NCBI GenBank assembly: GCA_963971575.1
Contig: OZ020620.1
Span: forward strand, 38,517,992 to 38,581,991
DNA: 64,000 nt
Direction: 5' to 3'
DNA from: Liopterus haemorrhoidalis
Lineage: Eukaryota > Arthropoda > Insecta > Coleoptera > Dytiscidae
Shown here: piece by piece, positions 54,520 through 64,000 of the stretch
Position numbering within the stretch: the stretch's first letter is position 1
How the letters are laid out: each line of letters starts with the position of its first letter
Translations under genes and position numbers: made by a program
Notes under the pieces: generated by a model
Told to the model about the DNA's origin: nothing
The model's input: the letters and a program-made list of their open reading frames with translations, nothing else
Databases searched by the model: none

Positions 54520-54598
54520 TACTTTCTAAACTTGGCGGTCCGCGAATTTTTTCTAGGTCGCTTGCCGGTCCGCCATGAAAAAAGGTTGGGAAACGCTG
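54520..54598. mobile_element. hAT-type MITE end fragment
   Basis: Complement begins CAGCGTTTCCCAACCTTTTT and contains CATGGCGGACCGGCAAGCGA. Same terminus type as 40347 and 37066. Left end not found. Confidence 0.6.
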
Positions 54599-55555
54599 AT
54601 TTAGAGTTACATCCACAGAATAATTTCAGATGACAGGGAACTGCTTTTTGCCATGATGATAGCCGTTCGGAAGGAATAAAGCCAAAAAAGCCGTAGCAGC
54701 ATCATCGCTCATAGATTGGGCTGTACAGCCTATTTCCTCCTTAGCTTCGCAGTTCAATTTGGCTAATACATTAGCGCCTAGGTATAAGATTCTTTAAGTG
54801 GACGGGTTTTGCAACATGCAACGACCATTTTTGTCCCGATTGAGAAATCCTGCAATAAAATATTGATATCATTTCCTGGATATTTAGAAAAGATCGTTCT
54901 TTTTGGTTTTTAATTTTAAAAGCTCCAGTAAGTTATTACCTTCAGGCTTAGTTTTAATCGTCTGAATTTAATTTAACGAACCCTAATTTTAATTTGTTAC
55001 ACCTAAAAAGCAAAGATTTCTTTTGGTCTGTTATGTGTAGGAAATGTACATATTTGAATGTTGAAATCCATCAAAGTTACTCTTCATTAAATTGCGCACG
55101 AAACCTCCTAGATGCCACTCTGCAGCACCCACGCTGTGATCTTCGCTGAGATTGTGTCCGGTGCTTTATGGCATGTTAAGATCTTGTGATCTCCTGACAT
55201 GCTGAAGGTCTGCAACCGTGGGTGGCACATGATATGCTAACACAGATGGACATATCATACCACGTTATGACCTGACCGTCTTACTCACTGTGGCGTACAG
55301 CTCGGGAACCACAATGCATAACACGCCCGATATTTAGAAATATCATAGACGTTTAATAATTAGAAACCATTAAGGCCTGGCCTTTCTTGTGTTAGCGCAA
55401 ATAGACACAGTAGCTGTTCGCAAAAAAAAAAAATAACTAAGCTTTCGTGTATTATTATTAATTCAAACAAATAACGAGAAAACGCTTGTATTTTAATTTT
55501 TTTAACAATCTGAATTTTTGTTTTTGAAATAAATATACCTTATTCCTACTGTACT
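54599..55555. other. Interval without recognised gene; GC-richer block
   Basis: 55080-55330 is more GC-rich (GCCACTCTGCAGCACCCACG) than the surroundings, but no frame or repeat was recognised. Confidence 0.4.
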
Positions 55556-56354
55556 AGGATGTACATACCTAGGAACGAACGATAACAGATCAGAGAGGGA
55601 CATCACAAGTAGAATTGCTCAGGCTAAGCTCGGTTTTAACTGTTCGATGTTTAATTCGTTCTGAAAAAGTGTCGAGTAGCGATTACGTCGAGTGGCGAGT
55701 CGAATTTCTCCATAAGAAATAAAGGGAATCATATGTACATATATACATATACATATAAGGAAATACATATATGTTTATGTTTTCCTTTTAGCTATGCTTG
55801 CATTTCTATCCTTTGGACCCATAATTATAAATATAAATCTTATTTTAGTAAAAAACAAAAAGTTCATAGCTGCACTAAGGCCCGGTATTTCGAACCATAG
55901 ATAAAATTGCCTATCTATGGGATAAGTTGTTATCAAGGGAATAATCGATTTTTTGCGTATTTCCAATTATTTGTCTGTAGAGTAACTAAGTTATCTATAG
56001 GATAAGTTATTCACAACATGTAGGTACTGATAAATATTATCCATTGGATAAAAATGACAGATTTTGACAGATAGGTGTCAAAAAACATTTTATTGATAAA
56101 TATATGTACATAATATAAGCATATATACGTAAAATATATAATATAACAGGTACTATGTACATATTAAACATACCTACACTTTATATACATATAACATACA
56201 CCTGTTTCCATTATGTGTACTATTTTATTGTGTAATTACCTATATCAAAATATATTCAAAATAATTTAGTAATCTACTTTAATTTATACTGAAATAAAAC
56301 AAATATTGTCGATTATTTTTAGATAATTTACAATTATTTTTAAAAAAAGAAATT

Positions 56355-56515
56355 ATGGATGCTGATTTAGAAGATTTTCAAGCTGACAATGATGAAGAAA
56401 TTGTAGAGTATTTTAGAACGTCCATACGTAGTTTGTGTTAAACCAATGAACAATTGGGTTGAAAAAGAATTTATTAATCGATTTCAGTCAAATAAAAAAT
56501 TACAAAATAAATAAA
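56355..56515 (+). pseudogene. Harbinger transposase N-terminus
   Basis: MDADLEDFQADNDEEIVEY starts at 56355. After a one-base shift, ERPYVVCVKPMNNWVEKEFI then NRFQSNKKLQNK follows. The RPYxxxxRxNxxexxxexEFxxRFR-like leader precedes the DDE_Tnp_4 domain in Harbinger transposases. The catalytic domain is absent. Confidence 0.6.
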
Positions 56516-56760
56516 CGGTCGTATTTAATTTTCAGTGTTTTTGCATTTCTATTCTGTATGCAGGATGCATTAAACATAATACAATTTTTTTCCCAGGCCC
56601 CTTGTTTATCTTTTAGATTTACAGCGTCAGTAGCTTTATTTTCTATAACATTTTTAAATTTAAACACAAGATTTACAAATTGCTTTTTTCGGAAATATTG
56701 AAATTTGCTTATTGGGCCTTTATCGCACATTTTTCTGTACAAAATTTTGACAGTTGTCAT
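56500..56760 (-). pseudogene. Myb/SANT-like DNA-binding fragment of Harbinger
   Basis: 86-residue open frame on the minus strand. KDKQGAWEKNCIMFNAS then CIQNRNAKTLKIKYDRL matches the pattern of Myb/SANT-like trihelix domains (W..I...FN....R....L+.+Y..L) encoded by the second gene of PIF/Harbinger elements, which helps recruit transposase to the ends. It converges on the transposase start, as expected after loss of the middle. N-terminal part VKILYRKMCDKGPISKFQYF is not assigned. Confidence 0.55.
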
Positions 56761-57475
56761 TTATTTTGCCAGTTGTATTTATCTCTCTTTTATTCGTGCG
56801 CGTCGCGTATATGTCTCTCTTCGTTTAAGATAATGCTACTAATACCAACATAAAAAAACATTCGAAAATATTCTTATCAATCAGAATAGCTATCTACGGG
56901 ATAATTAGAGTTGGAAATACAGAAAGCAATTTATCCTAGTGACTATCAAGAGAATAATATTATCCCATTGATAGTTATTCTTATAGATAACAGTAAGGTG
57001 GAAATACCGGGCCTAAATCTGAGTTGTTGTCGTCAAGATATCTAGGCGCGAACTGCTGGCCATGCGTTCATTTTGCTTTGTTTACCAAAATATGTATCAC
57101 GTGATCGGTACTCGATCACGCGTCTGATAGCAATGCATCCGTCGACTCTCACTCTCGACATTTACGTCGAGTGGCGAAAACGTCGAGCTAAGAGGCAGTC
57201 GAGTAACGGGATATTGCTGTATATCTATCCACCTCGAATACCATCGCAATAACATTGAGGAAGAACCTTCTCAAGACATATGTATGGAGCATAGCACTCT
57301 ATGAGTGTGAAACGTGGACCATAACTACAGAAAAAAGAATATTGAAAATCCTCGAGACTTGATGTTATAGACGCATGTTAAAAGTGAAATGAGTTGACAA
57401 AGTCTCGAGCAAAGAAGTGTTTCAAAGAGCTGAAGAAAGAAGCGAAGAGAAGAAGAAAGATTTTGCAATCTAGTT

Positions 57476-59935
57476 ACTTTCATCGTTTACATCGTGCTTT
57501 TCGGCCGTTTTATTTAAGCTTTGTAAATCATACTTACAATAAACATTTTTTGGTAATTTTTTTGTTCATTTTAAAATGTCATTTTCTTTATATGTTATTT
57601 TTTTGTGTCATTCTTATTACAAATTTCCCAATTATTTATATTTTTGTCATTAAAATATATAAAAAAAAAATAATTGACATTGACATATATCATTCGTTTC
57701 CATGGTTTCATTGTTGGAATTGTAAATTTTGACATTCCAACGTGAAAAATTAAATAACCCTAGCAAGGTCCCTTCTCGTGACAACCTAAAAGAACAAAAT
57801 TCCCATTTAGTTCCGCCTAACCGTTTGAAACAGACTGTACTTTCATCAAAACTAAATATTCTGTAAAATTATTATTTTTCTGCTACTAATAATTTTAATT
57901 TATATTATTTTTGGGTAAACATATCAATTAACAACTATTATTATTACGCATTATATGTTAATATACATTTCGGTAAGTTTCGGAATATTTCGTTACATTT
58001 CGGAATCTCGCTTCAAATTTGTTTTAGAAGACAGGCACGCGCCCTCGAAGGGACACACGTTGGGCTATTATATTATAGATATTAAAATATAATACACGAA
58101 TATAAAAACTACGGCCGTAAGTTGGGTATGACAAGCTCACAGATGTCATTGCATTTTACATAGAACTGTATGAAATAGAAATATATTTGTTTATTGGTGC
58201 TCTGTCAATCAATCGGCAAGTCTCGTTTTTGTTTTATTATCTTGTAGATCTGATTCACCAGATTTATGATTTATGATAAATCTTTAAAAACGGGATTTTT
58301 TTGTTAATATAATTGTGCTCTACAATAAACCCACTGCACACCACTGTTTAGTGACTAACCGTCTTACGCTGAATCTAGTGGAATTTTAAGTTTTGGACAT
58401 TTTATGTATATTGTATGTGGGATGCTGGTACTATTTTTGCATAGAAAAGAGTTTTAAGTGGTTTTTGAGATGTGTACGTAAGATTTTTTGTGTCATAAAA
58501 CATTTTATTTCCTCATACTTGTTATGATGGTTTGTTTACGGAGACACCTACACAATGTGTCGTTTCAGTTTTTTATTAACGCAAAAAATAATTTATTGCA
58601 CGGATTTATATGGATGAATGAGCGAGGAAGATATTTGTTAATGAGCACACTCATCTCTACAACTTTTAATATCAGAAAGGCTTTTAAATCAAGGACGGAG
58701 AAGTTTGGTAAACTACGGTTGAAAACAATATTTTAAAAACAGTGGAACGCAGTTTTTGACTTGATAGTTCGAGCTAAGAATTGAAAAAATATTTCAAAAA
58801 AATTTAATTTAAAAAAATCATAATAATCCATACCAGTATTCTTATTTTTAAAACCTGAATACCGGTATTGCTACTAGTATAAGAAAATATTGATCTATAT
58901 TGATTTATATCATCTATAAGTCCTGGGTTCAAATTAAAAAGTAACGGGAATAATTGGAGATAAAGCAAAACTTCAGATGAATATGTTGTCAAACATGGTT
59001 CAGCTTGCTAGAAGTCCACCTGAACAATTAAACATAAGGTACGTAATAAGTGGAAGCATGCTGTTCACCATTGCTTTTACAACAATTTACCATGTAAATA
59101 TGTCATAATTTGTTTGTTTTATTGCTTTTGAGAGACCTGTATTGAATACAGAGAAATCCTATATTAGTTTTTATATTTATTCAATAATTTTACTTCCTAT
59201 TTTATAAGCACGTCCTTAAAAGTTTTTATAAATAAAATTTTAAATTGCACTAATCTATAATTTAAAGATGATAATTAAATATTCCATCTTCATGCATTTA
59301 TACTCGTTTTAAGTAAATCGTACAAGCTATAACAACTACACAAAGAGTCAATTTTTATGTGCATATCAGGGTATCGATTCTCCAGGGTGTCGAGAGCGGT
59401 TTTGGGTTCTGGTAAAAAAGTTCTGGGCCCCGGAACATAAGTTATCATTTCGTGACGTGCCCATTGTCATCGTGTAAGCAACAGATAGACACGCCACAGA
59501 GGGCTCAAAATACTGATAACTGATGGCAGCTAAATACGTTAGTAAATTGTGCAGTCAAATCAGTTCTGGGGCTTGACACTGTTATTTCAATTATTATTTC
59601 GTATTACATGTAACAGAATCATAAATTATAAAATTAGATAGTGATTTATAAATACAATATTCCAGTCTCGGGCCCTGCAGCCTGGCCGAGACCCGGTAAT
59701 TTTTACCGGCTTTTTAACCGGCTTTTTAACAACTTCTCGCCACAGTCTTAACGACAGTAAGTGCGTAGTCCGATTTAAATTAATGGCAAATGGAGAAATC
59801 GTAAGATTAAATATATACAAGAACTGTACTCAAATCCACTTAAGAAATGAGGCGGGCAACGGTTACTGTGGACAGAAGAAATAAAACAATGATCAAAAAT
59901 ATTTAGAAATATAAATTCGTTTGAATTAAAAGTGG
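57476..59935. other. AT-rich interval; shared repeat blocks only
   Basis: 57780-57905 matches blocks of 32846-32880 and 34430-34492 in complement. 58030-58085 resembles 33990-34075. Short frames at 58488-58736 and 58804-58992 show no domain. No gene recognised. Confidence 0.45.
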
Positions 59936-59939
59936 TCGA

Positions 59940-60350
59940 CTACTCACAATCGAACACATCATAATACTATGCACCAAATACGCACACTACAGACAAAAAT
60001 ACAACATACCACAATCACTCTCAGAAGCACTAGGCACTAACACAGAAACATTATACAACACTCTTCTGTTTCTGACAGACATTGATCTCTACCACCAAAT
60101 CTAGATCTTCTTAACTTGACCCATTCTCAGACACACAAAACACCTCATGTTGCCATGTTTTGACATTACAATTCCTACTCTAAAATATTATTACACTCTG
60201 TACCTTAACCTTTATCTGAACTTGTATAATTACCATATATGTACTGTAATTAGTTATTAGTTAACACAAAATAATACATGTAACAAATCTTGTACCTATA
60301 TAGTGCTAATGGCCAAAGTTGCCGAAGCACTCAAATAAATACATAAAAAA
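59940..60350 (+). mobile_element. 5'-truncated LINE tail with target duplication
   Basis: Bracketed by AAAAGTGGTCG (about 59928-59938 and 60351-60361). The start encodes LTIEHIIILCTKYAHYRQKY, NIPQSLSEALGTNTETLYNT and LLFLTDIDLYHQI-stop, the C-terminal zinc knuckle and tail of Jockey-type LINEs. A 3' UTR ends ATGGCCAAAGTTGCCGAAGC then (AAATA) and poly-A. Strand is plus. Confidence 0.85.
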
Positions 60351-60361
60351 AAAGTGGTCGT

Positions 60362-60775
60362 CGACAAGTGAGTAAAACTCGCAAAAGATGGTGGGATCAG
60401 CTAACCAAAGATCTAAGATGTACACTAACAGATACATGGAAAATGCTCAAGAGATCAAGATTGTGTGAACCAAAACTCAACCCAATTCTAGTGAATTTTG
60501 ATATCGTCCAGAGATGCGAATTTTTTTCTGTTAAGGGAATTTTGAAGAAAGCAGAACAAATAGCAGTCGGATGGTGCGATGACTGGACAATATGCTCCGA
60601 CTACCATTTGTTCTGCTCTCTACAAAATTCCCTTAACGGAAAAAATTTCGCTTCTTTGGACAATATCAAAATTCACCTCTATAGATTTTTCGAGAGCAAG
60701 GACGGAACCTTCTGGAAAGATGGCGTTATGAAATTGCCTGAGCTTTTGTCCAAAATGATAAAAAATAATAGGCGA
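60362..60775 (+). pseudogene. Chimeric ORF: LINE tail, inverted duplicate, mariner C-terminus
   Basis: 136 residues open from 60368. First part KTRKRWWDQLTKDLRCTLTD resembles a LINE C-terminus (RPRKRWxDQVxxDL). From 60491 to about 60571 it reads the antisense of mariner sequence. From about 60597, SDYHLFCSLQNSLNGKNFAS, FFESKDGTFWKDGVMKLPEL is a mariner transposase C-terminus (after the third Asp). An accident of rearrangement, not a designed gene. Confidence 0.7.
60491..60677. repeat. Inverted duplication of mariner coding DNA, ~80-bp arms
   Basis: GTGAATTTTGATATCGTCCA and TTAAGGGAATTTTGAAGAAA at 60491-60550 are inverted copies of 60620-60677. Spacer is about 26 bases. A transcript would form an 80-bp hairpin. 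Confidence 0.85.
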
Positions 60776-60814
60776 TAGAAATAATGAATGAAAAAAAAAA
60801 AAATTAACAGACTT

Positions 60815-61167
60815 CCCAGCAAACATTTTTATACGGGCCAGTACTGGCATTGAAAGTAATGGGCCAGTACCCCGGTGTCCCCGGGGCCGTTACTGGCCCA
60901 TTGATGTATCAGTTGCTGGCCCAGCAACGGTAAAGTGCAAAATAATCGCATTAGTTGCAAGATTTATTTCTGATGGTTTTAAGTAAAAAGTATGAGTGAA
61001 GAAGAGTGCTTATAAAATGCTGGTATAGTACTTCGTACAGGCGGAATGCGAAATACAAATGTGAAGTACATTATTAATACTGGCGTTGCACTTACTTTTG
61101 GTGCCAGTAATTTACCAGCATAAAAGCAGTTTGCCAGCATTCGGCCGTTAGTTGAATGTTTGCTGGG
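60815..61167. mobile_element. MITE family M1, copy 3
   Basis: Termini CCCAGCAAACATT and AATGTTTGCTGGG, 353 bp, flanked by TT on both sides. Nearly identical to copy 1 apart from a short gap near the left end (TACTGG..CATTGAAAG). Confidence 0.88.
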
Positions 61168-61309
61168 TTATGTAACAACTCAATACTTGAAATTGTCATA
61201 GATATTGCCCAAATTGTGTACTCATTTCGTTAGACACACTGAAAGAGACCTGAAGTAATTAAATCCGTGACAAAGGAAGCCACAAAATTTCATGGACCTT
61301 GGTCATATT

Positions 61310-61700
61310 TTTCTTCTATTTCTAGAGGTCGGCAATCATCTCATCTGGCTAATCAAGGCTATTTTAATTTTGGAGACCGCAGCTTGAAATAAATTTCCAG
61401 ATGAACATCCAAATCATTGGCATATATTTCCCAGTCATGAAGCTCTTAGTTGGCTAACACTTCGCTTACCCAAACTCTTTCCCTGCAAGATTAGTAGTAG
61501 TAATTCGTATTTTTGCCCTCTCATGATATATCTAAGATATTGCAATTTTCTTTTCTGAATGGTAAGAATAATGTCTCGTTCCTTCTATACTCTTAGTAAA
61601 ACTTCTTCATTTGTGATCTAGTCTATCCATGGGATCTTCAACATACGTCAATACATTTTAAAAACCTCAAGTTATTTAATGTCCTCTTGATTTTACATCT
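61310..61700 (-). pseudogene. LINE C-terminal fragment
   Basis: Minus strand: FKMYWRMLKIPWIDQITNEE then VLLRV-stop-KERDIILTIQKR, KLQYLRYIMRGQKYELL, QGKSLGKRS and, near the end, GCSSGNLFQAAVSKIKIAL. This is the order in LINE proteins of the ..WVDRVTNEEVLRR..KRKLQYLGHIMR.. type. Several shifts and a stop. Confidence 0.75.
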
Positions 61701-61754
61701 AAGTTTCCATTTCATCTAGGTCATCGTCATTAGCCGTTCTTAAAAAAATGTTTG

Positions 61755-61925
61755 CAAGAATTTCAAAGACTCTAAGGGATACATTTTTTTTACTATCAGG
61801 CCTTAAAATGTCTCCCGGTTTTGATATCATAATTTGTCAGGTGTTTTCAGAAATTTCAGGGCCTTCTAGGCATATCATTTTTCTTACCATCAGGCCTGAA
61901 AATGTGTCCTGATTTTGACTTTGAA
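61755..61925. repeat. Two-copy diverged direct repeat, ~98-bp period
   Basis: AATTTCA..TCTA..GGATAC/GCATATC ATTTTT, ACCATCAGGCCTGAAAATGT and CCTGATTTTGA variants appear twice. Function unknown. Confidence 0.55.
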
Positions 61926-62400
61926 AAGTTTCATTTGCAGTGGCTGAAATATAAAATTGTTATCTACAGCTGATGTTGCTTACTTGGTTTCTTAAGGATC
62001 TGTCACTCAGTTTTCTTTGAAAGCAATTAAACATAAACCCCATTATTGTTTTTAGCTGTGCTATGTTCAGCTGAGACACGCACTTGTACAATAATTGCGA
62101 GAAAACACTTTTCTTGCACAACGCGTCTTCATTCAAGGAAAAGAGTACATTTTAAAATAGTTCGTTGAAAAATCGTGATTTGTTTTAGTTAATAAATTGA
62201 TGGTGTTATCAGTGATTTTCTTATGAAACATGAATAAATATTATCCCACGCTGGTGGTCTATGGACTAATCATTAGAATTAAAACCAAATTACTTATATT
62301 TAACATCAATGTATGTTATTTAATAAAGGTCGAATATGCGAAAATTTTGCAAGAGCTATTTGTTTCTCACAAGCACACTAAATCGTTCCAATATTGATAT
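61926..62400. other. Interval without recognised gene
   Basis: Nothing recognised. Confidence 0.5.
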
Positions 62401-62404
62401 CAAT

Positions 62405-62712
62405 CGAAGAAGTTAGGATGGTTAAACATGTCGGAAAGAAGACACTTGCATTACGCATGTTTCATTCACAAAAACTTAAGCACAAACGAACCTAGCTATT
62501 TAGTCGAAAAAATCATTAAAAGATCACAAATTACAGTAAAAATACTAAGAACTCTCACATGATACATATTCCCAAACACCGGACAACCTTATTCAAAAAA
62601 TCATTTTCGTACAACGCTGCCACGATATACAATCCCATTCCGAAAAATCTTAAAACTCTTAAAATTGCCCAATTCAAAAAGCGACTACGCCAGCAAATAG
62701 TCCCAATGTGAG
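62405..62712 (+). pseudogene. LINE ORF2 C-terminus ending at gap
   Basis: LGWLNMSERRHLHYACFIHK then NLSTNEPSYLVEKIIKRSQI, and after a shift LFKKSFSYNAATIYNPIPKN then LKTLKIAQFKKRLRQQIVPM-stop. The last word series is the normal C-terminus of Jockey/CR1-type LINE proteins (YNxLPxxIKxxxSLxxFKxxLKxxL). The stop TGA falls directly before the N run. Confidence 0.75.
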
Positions 62713-62912
62713 NNNNNNNNNNNNNNNNNNNNNNNNNNNNNNNNNNNNNNNNNNNNNNNNNNNNNNNNNNNNNNNNNNNNNNNNNNNNNNNNNNNNNNNN
62801 NNNNNNNNNNNNNNNNNNNNNNNNNNNNNNNNNNNNNNNNNNNNNNNNNNNNNNNNNNNNNNNNNNNNNNNNNNNNNNNNNNNNNNNNNNNNNNNNNNNN
62901 NNNNNNNNNNNN
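62713..62912. other. Assembly gap (200 N)
   Basis: A run of exactly 200 N. A round number suggests a placeholder of unknown true length. Frames drawn across it are meaningless. Confidence 0.98.
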
Positions 62913-63125
62913 AGACACGTAGCTCGACGCTGCAAGAGATGGACAAGGAGACAGAATGTGCATTATCGTTTCAGAATGGTGGTGGCACAACCTACAGAGT
63001 GTGGACTCCGCTATTTGGAATATGCGGGCCCTGTATGCCAAAGTATTTATAACACCATCCTGACATGCAAACACAAAACCTTCTGTTTCCGATCTCAAAC
63101 CAGCAGACTTAAGAAACGAGAACGT
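62913..63125 (-). pseudogene. LINE zinc-knuckle region, fragment
   Basis: Minus strand: YTFSFLKSAGLRSETEGFVF, CQDGVINTLAYRARIFQIAE then CRLCHHHSETIMHILSPCPS. The pattern DGxxxTxxYRxxI...CRxC...ETIxHIxxxCPxLA is a LINE post-RT zinc knuckle, from a different family than the fragment on the other side of the gap. Confidence 0.75.
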
Positions 63126-63129
63126 GTAG

Positions 63130-63131
63130 GG

Positions 63132-63176
<45 letters not shown>
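63130..63176. repeat. (ATT)n microsatellite
   Basis: About 15 perfect ATT units. Confidence 0.95.
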
Positions 63177-63686
63177 GGCGAATAGAAGTATGATTATAAT
63201 ATTTCCTTGTTGGTAAAAGGTTTTCTTCAAATGATGTGTTAGAAACAGCGGTAAACGGTTATTTTGATGGTTCGTAAATAAAAATGCAGTCTTTTATTAT
63301 CAGGTTGAGAACTTTTCAAATAACTCGCGTACTATAAAACAATGACAAAAAAGTAATTTTTTGTTGTCAAAAACAATAACTATAAAAAATTCTGTGAACA
63401 GTTAAAGTTGGTACAAAAAAGAAGTATTAAAAACAAATATAATTACGTGAAAGGTTAATAGAAGGTTGGTGATGGTCGCGCCCCCAGCTACCGAGCGGCG
63501 GCGCGTGTAATCACAGGGCAGTCAGCGCAAGGTCCCAGCACACAGGTACCGCCACACAGGTATCACCTCTCAGTCACCGCCAAACATACGTCATCGCCAA
63601 AATATGTGACTTACTCGAAATATAAGAATTTTAGTTAGAAAAATAAGCTGAAAAAAGTCAGTAAGATGAAATAAAAAATGGATGTG
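63177..63686. other. Interval with GC-rich pocket at 63475-63600
   Basis: GTCGCGCCCCCAGCTACCGA and GCGGCGGCGCGTGTAATCAC stand out from AT-rich surroundings. CCACACAGGTA occurs as a short tandem motif and YCACCGCCAA twice. No frame or repeat match was found; a promoter or first exon is possible but unsupported. Confidence 0.35.
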
Positions 63687-64000
63687 AAGTGTGAATTTTC
63701 ACACATTTCAGGGTTTCGCAGGTATTTATTAACTGTGTGATGATTATTTGGGATGCCAAAACAAATTTTATGTCAAAATATTTTTTTATGAATTTTAATT
63801 CGAATGCCTAATACCATTATTTAAGTTTCTAAATATGTGCAGTATTTTTTTTATATAGCAAGGTTCATTAAGATTTTGAAAATTGCGCCTATGGCTTCCA
63901 TTGGTTGCTTAAATCATAAGCCTCGCCCTCTGATACCTTCAAATATAGAATTAAATTATAATTTCAACACTTATAAACAAAATAAAAATGCAAAAAAAAA
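63687..64000 (+). repeat. Dispersed repeat family R2, copy running off the window
   Basis: Opens GTGAAGTGTGAATTTTCACA and CATTTCAGGGTTTCGCAGGT, then follows 53440-53140 in complement. The window ends in its poly-A/T region, before the tRNA-like part seen in the other copy. Confidence 0.8.

Larger units (their letters stand above)
55879..57013 (+). mobile_element. PIF/Harbinger element, internally deleted, 1135 bp
   Basis: Inverted termini GGCCCGGTATTTC and the complement of GAAATACCGGGCC, flanked by TAA (55876-55878, 57014-57016). GATAAGTTATT..CTATAGATAAC words near both ends extend the inverted similarity. It retains the starts of both genes of a typical Harbinger: transposase (+) and Myb/SANT-like protein (-). 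Confidence 0.88.
55640..57238. mobile_element. Insert in LINE with GTCGAGTGGCGA ends, class unknown
   Basis: Near both borders GTCGAGTGGCGA recurs (about 55698 and 57168, same direction), with GTCGAGTAGCGA and GTCGAGTAACGG also present. It contains the Harbinger remnant 55879-57013. No transposase of its own was seen and the precise termini are not clear. Confidence 0.45.
55557..57475 (+). pseudogene. LINE post-RT fragment split by a large insert
   Basis: YLGTNDNRSERDITSRIAQA then KLGFN at 55570-55640 resumes at about 57240 as TIAITLRKNLLKTYVWSIAL then YECETWTITTEKRILKILET, MLKVK and SSKEVFQRAEERSEEK. The order YLG...RIAxAK...LRKxLLKTYVWSxALYGCETWT is that of one common LINE group in insects. 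About 1.6 kb of foreign DNA sits between the halves. Confidence 0.75.

Noticed and set aside
62555..63230. Long frames across 62713-62912
   Set aside because: They run through a 200-N gap, so their length is meaningless; only the LINE residues on each side were kept.

Overview
This window looks like non-coding, transposon-saturated DNA from an animal genome, most likely an insect. The evidence is the very AT-rich composition, many decayed mariner (DD34D) transposases, insect-type non-LTR retrotransposon tails, hAT, piggyBac, PIF/Harbinger and pogo elements, Penelope-type terminal repeats, and long (TA)n and (GACA)n microsatellites. I found no confident host gene, rRNA, CRISPR array or operon. 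The only host-like signals are weak: two short ATG reading frames (35334 and 38643), a CTCF-type motif near 49722, a CCAAT/CRE-like cluster near 6052 and a GC-rich pocket near 63475. The species cannot be named from the sequence alone. All element boundaries were read by eye from terminal repeats and target duplications.

Layout. 1-8.9 kb: a deleted mariner, a 144-bp tandem duplication, a Harbinger MITE and a dispersed (GACA)n-carrying repeat. 8.97-12.76 kb: a mariner that took in a hAT MITE and a LINE; the LINE later took in another repeat and a second hAT MITE. 13.3-14.5 kb: diverged tandem repeats. 14.9-17.6 kb: two internally deleted mariners. 18.4-20.6 kb: a tandemly duplicated dispersed repeat, and a DDxD transposase split by a MITE. 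21.3-23.3 kb: a piggyBac element with a foldback element inside. 23.5-31.99 kb: mariner, pogo, LINE and hAT remnants. 32.5-33.7 kb: a hAT element with arrays of a palindrome at both ends and an inner foldback. 35-40.8 kb: repeats, a LINE tail split by the second foldback copy, a mariner MITE with an intact DNA-binding ORF, and LINE fragments. 41.5-43.4 kb: two large palindromic elements inside (TA)n tracts, the second carrying hammerhead-ribozyme-like cores in both arms. 44.6-50.5 kb: mariner, a MITE inserted in a Penelope-like hammerhead motif, a THAP-domain remnant, a DDE transposase tail and a hAT MITE. 52.3-54.6 kb: a minisatellite split by a repeat carrying a tRNA-like promoter, and a third GACA repeat. 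55.5-57.5 kb: a LINE fragment split by an insert that itself holds a two-gene Harbinger remnant. 59.9-64 kb: LINE tails, a mariner tail with an inverted duplication, a third MITE copy, and a 200-base assembly gap (62713-62912).

Almost every protein-like stretch is a broken transposase or reverse-transcriptase tail. They do not form a pathway. Their main value is as an insertion chronology and as possible sources of hairpin RNA, transposase-binding arrays and self-cleaving RNA motifs.
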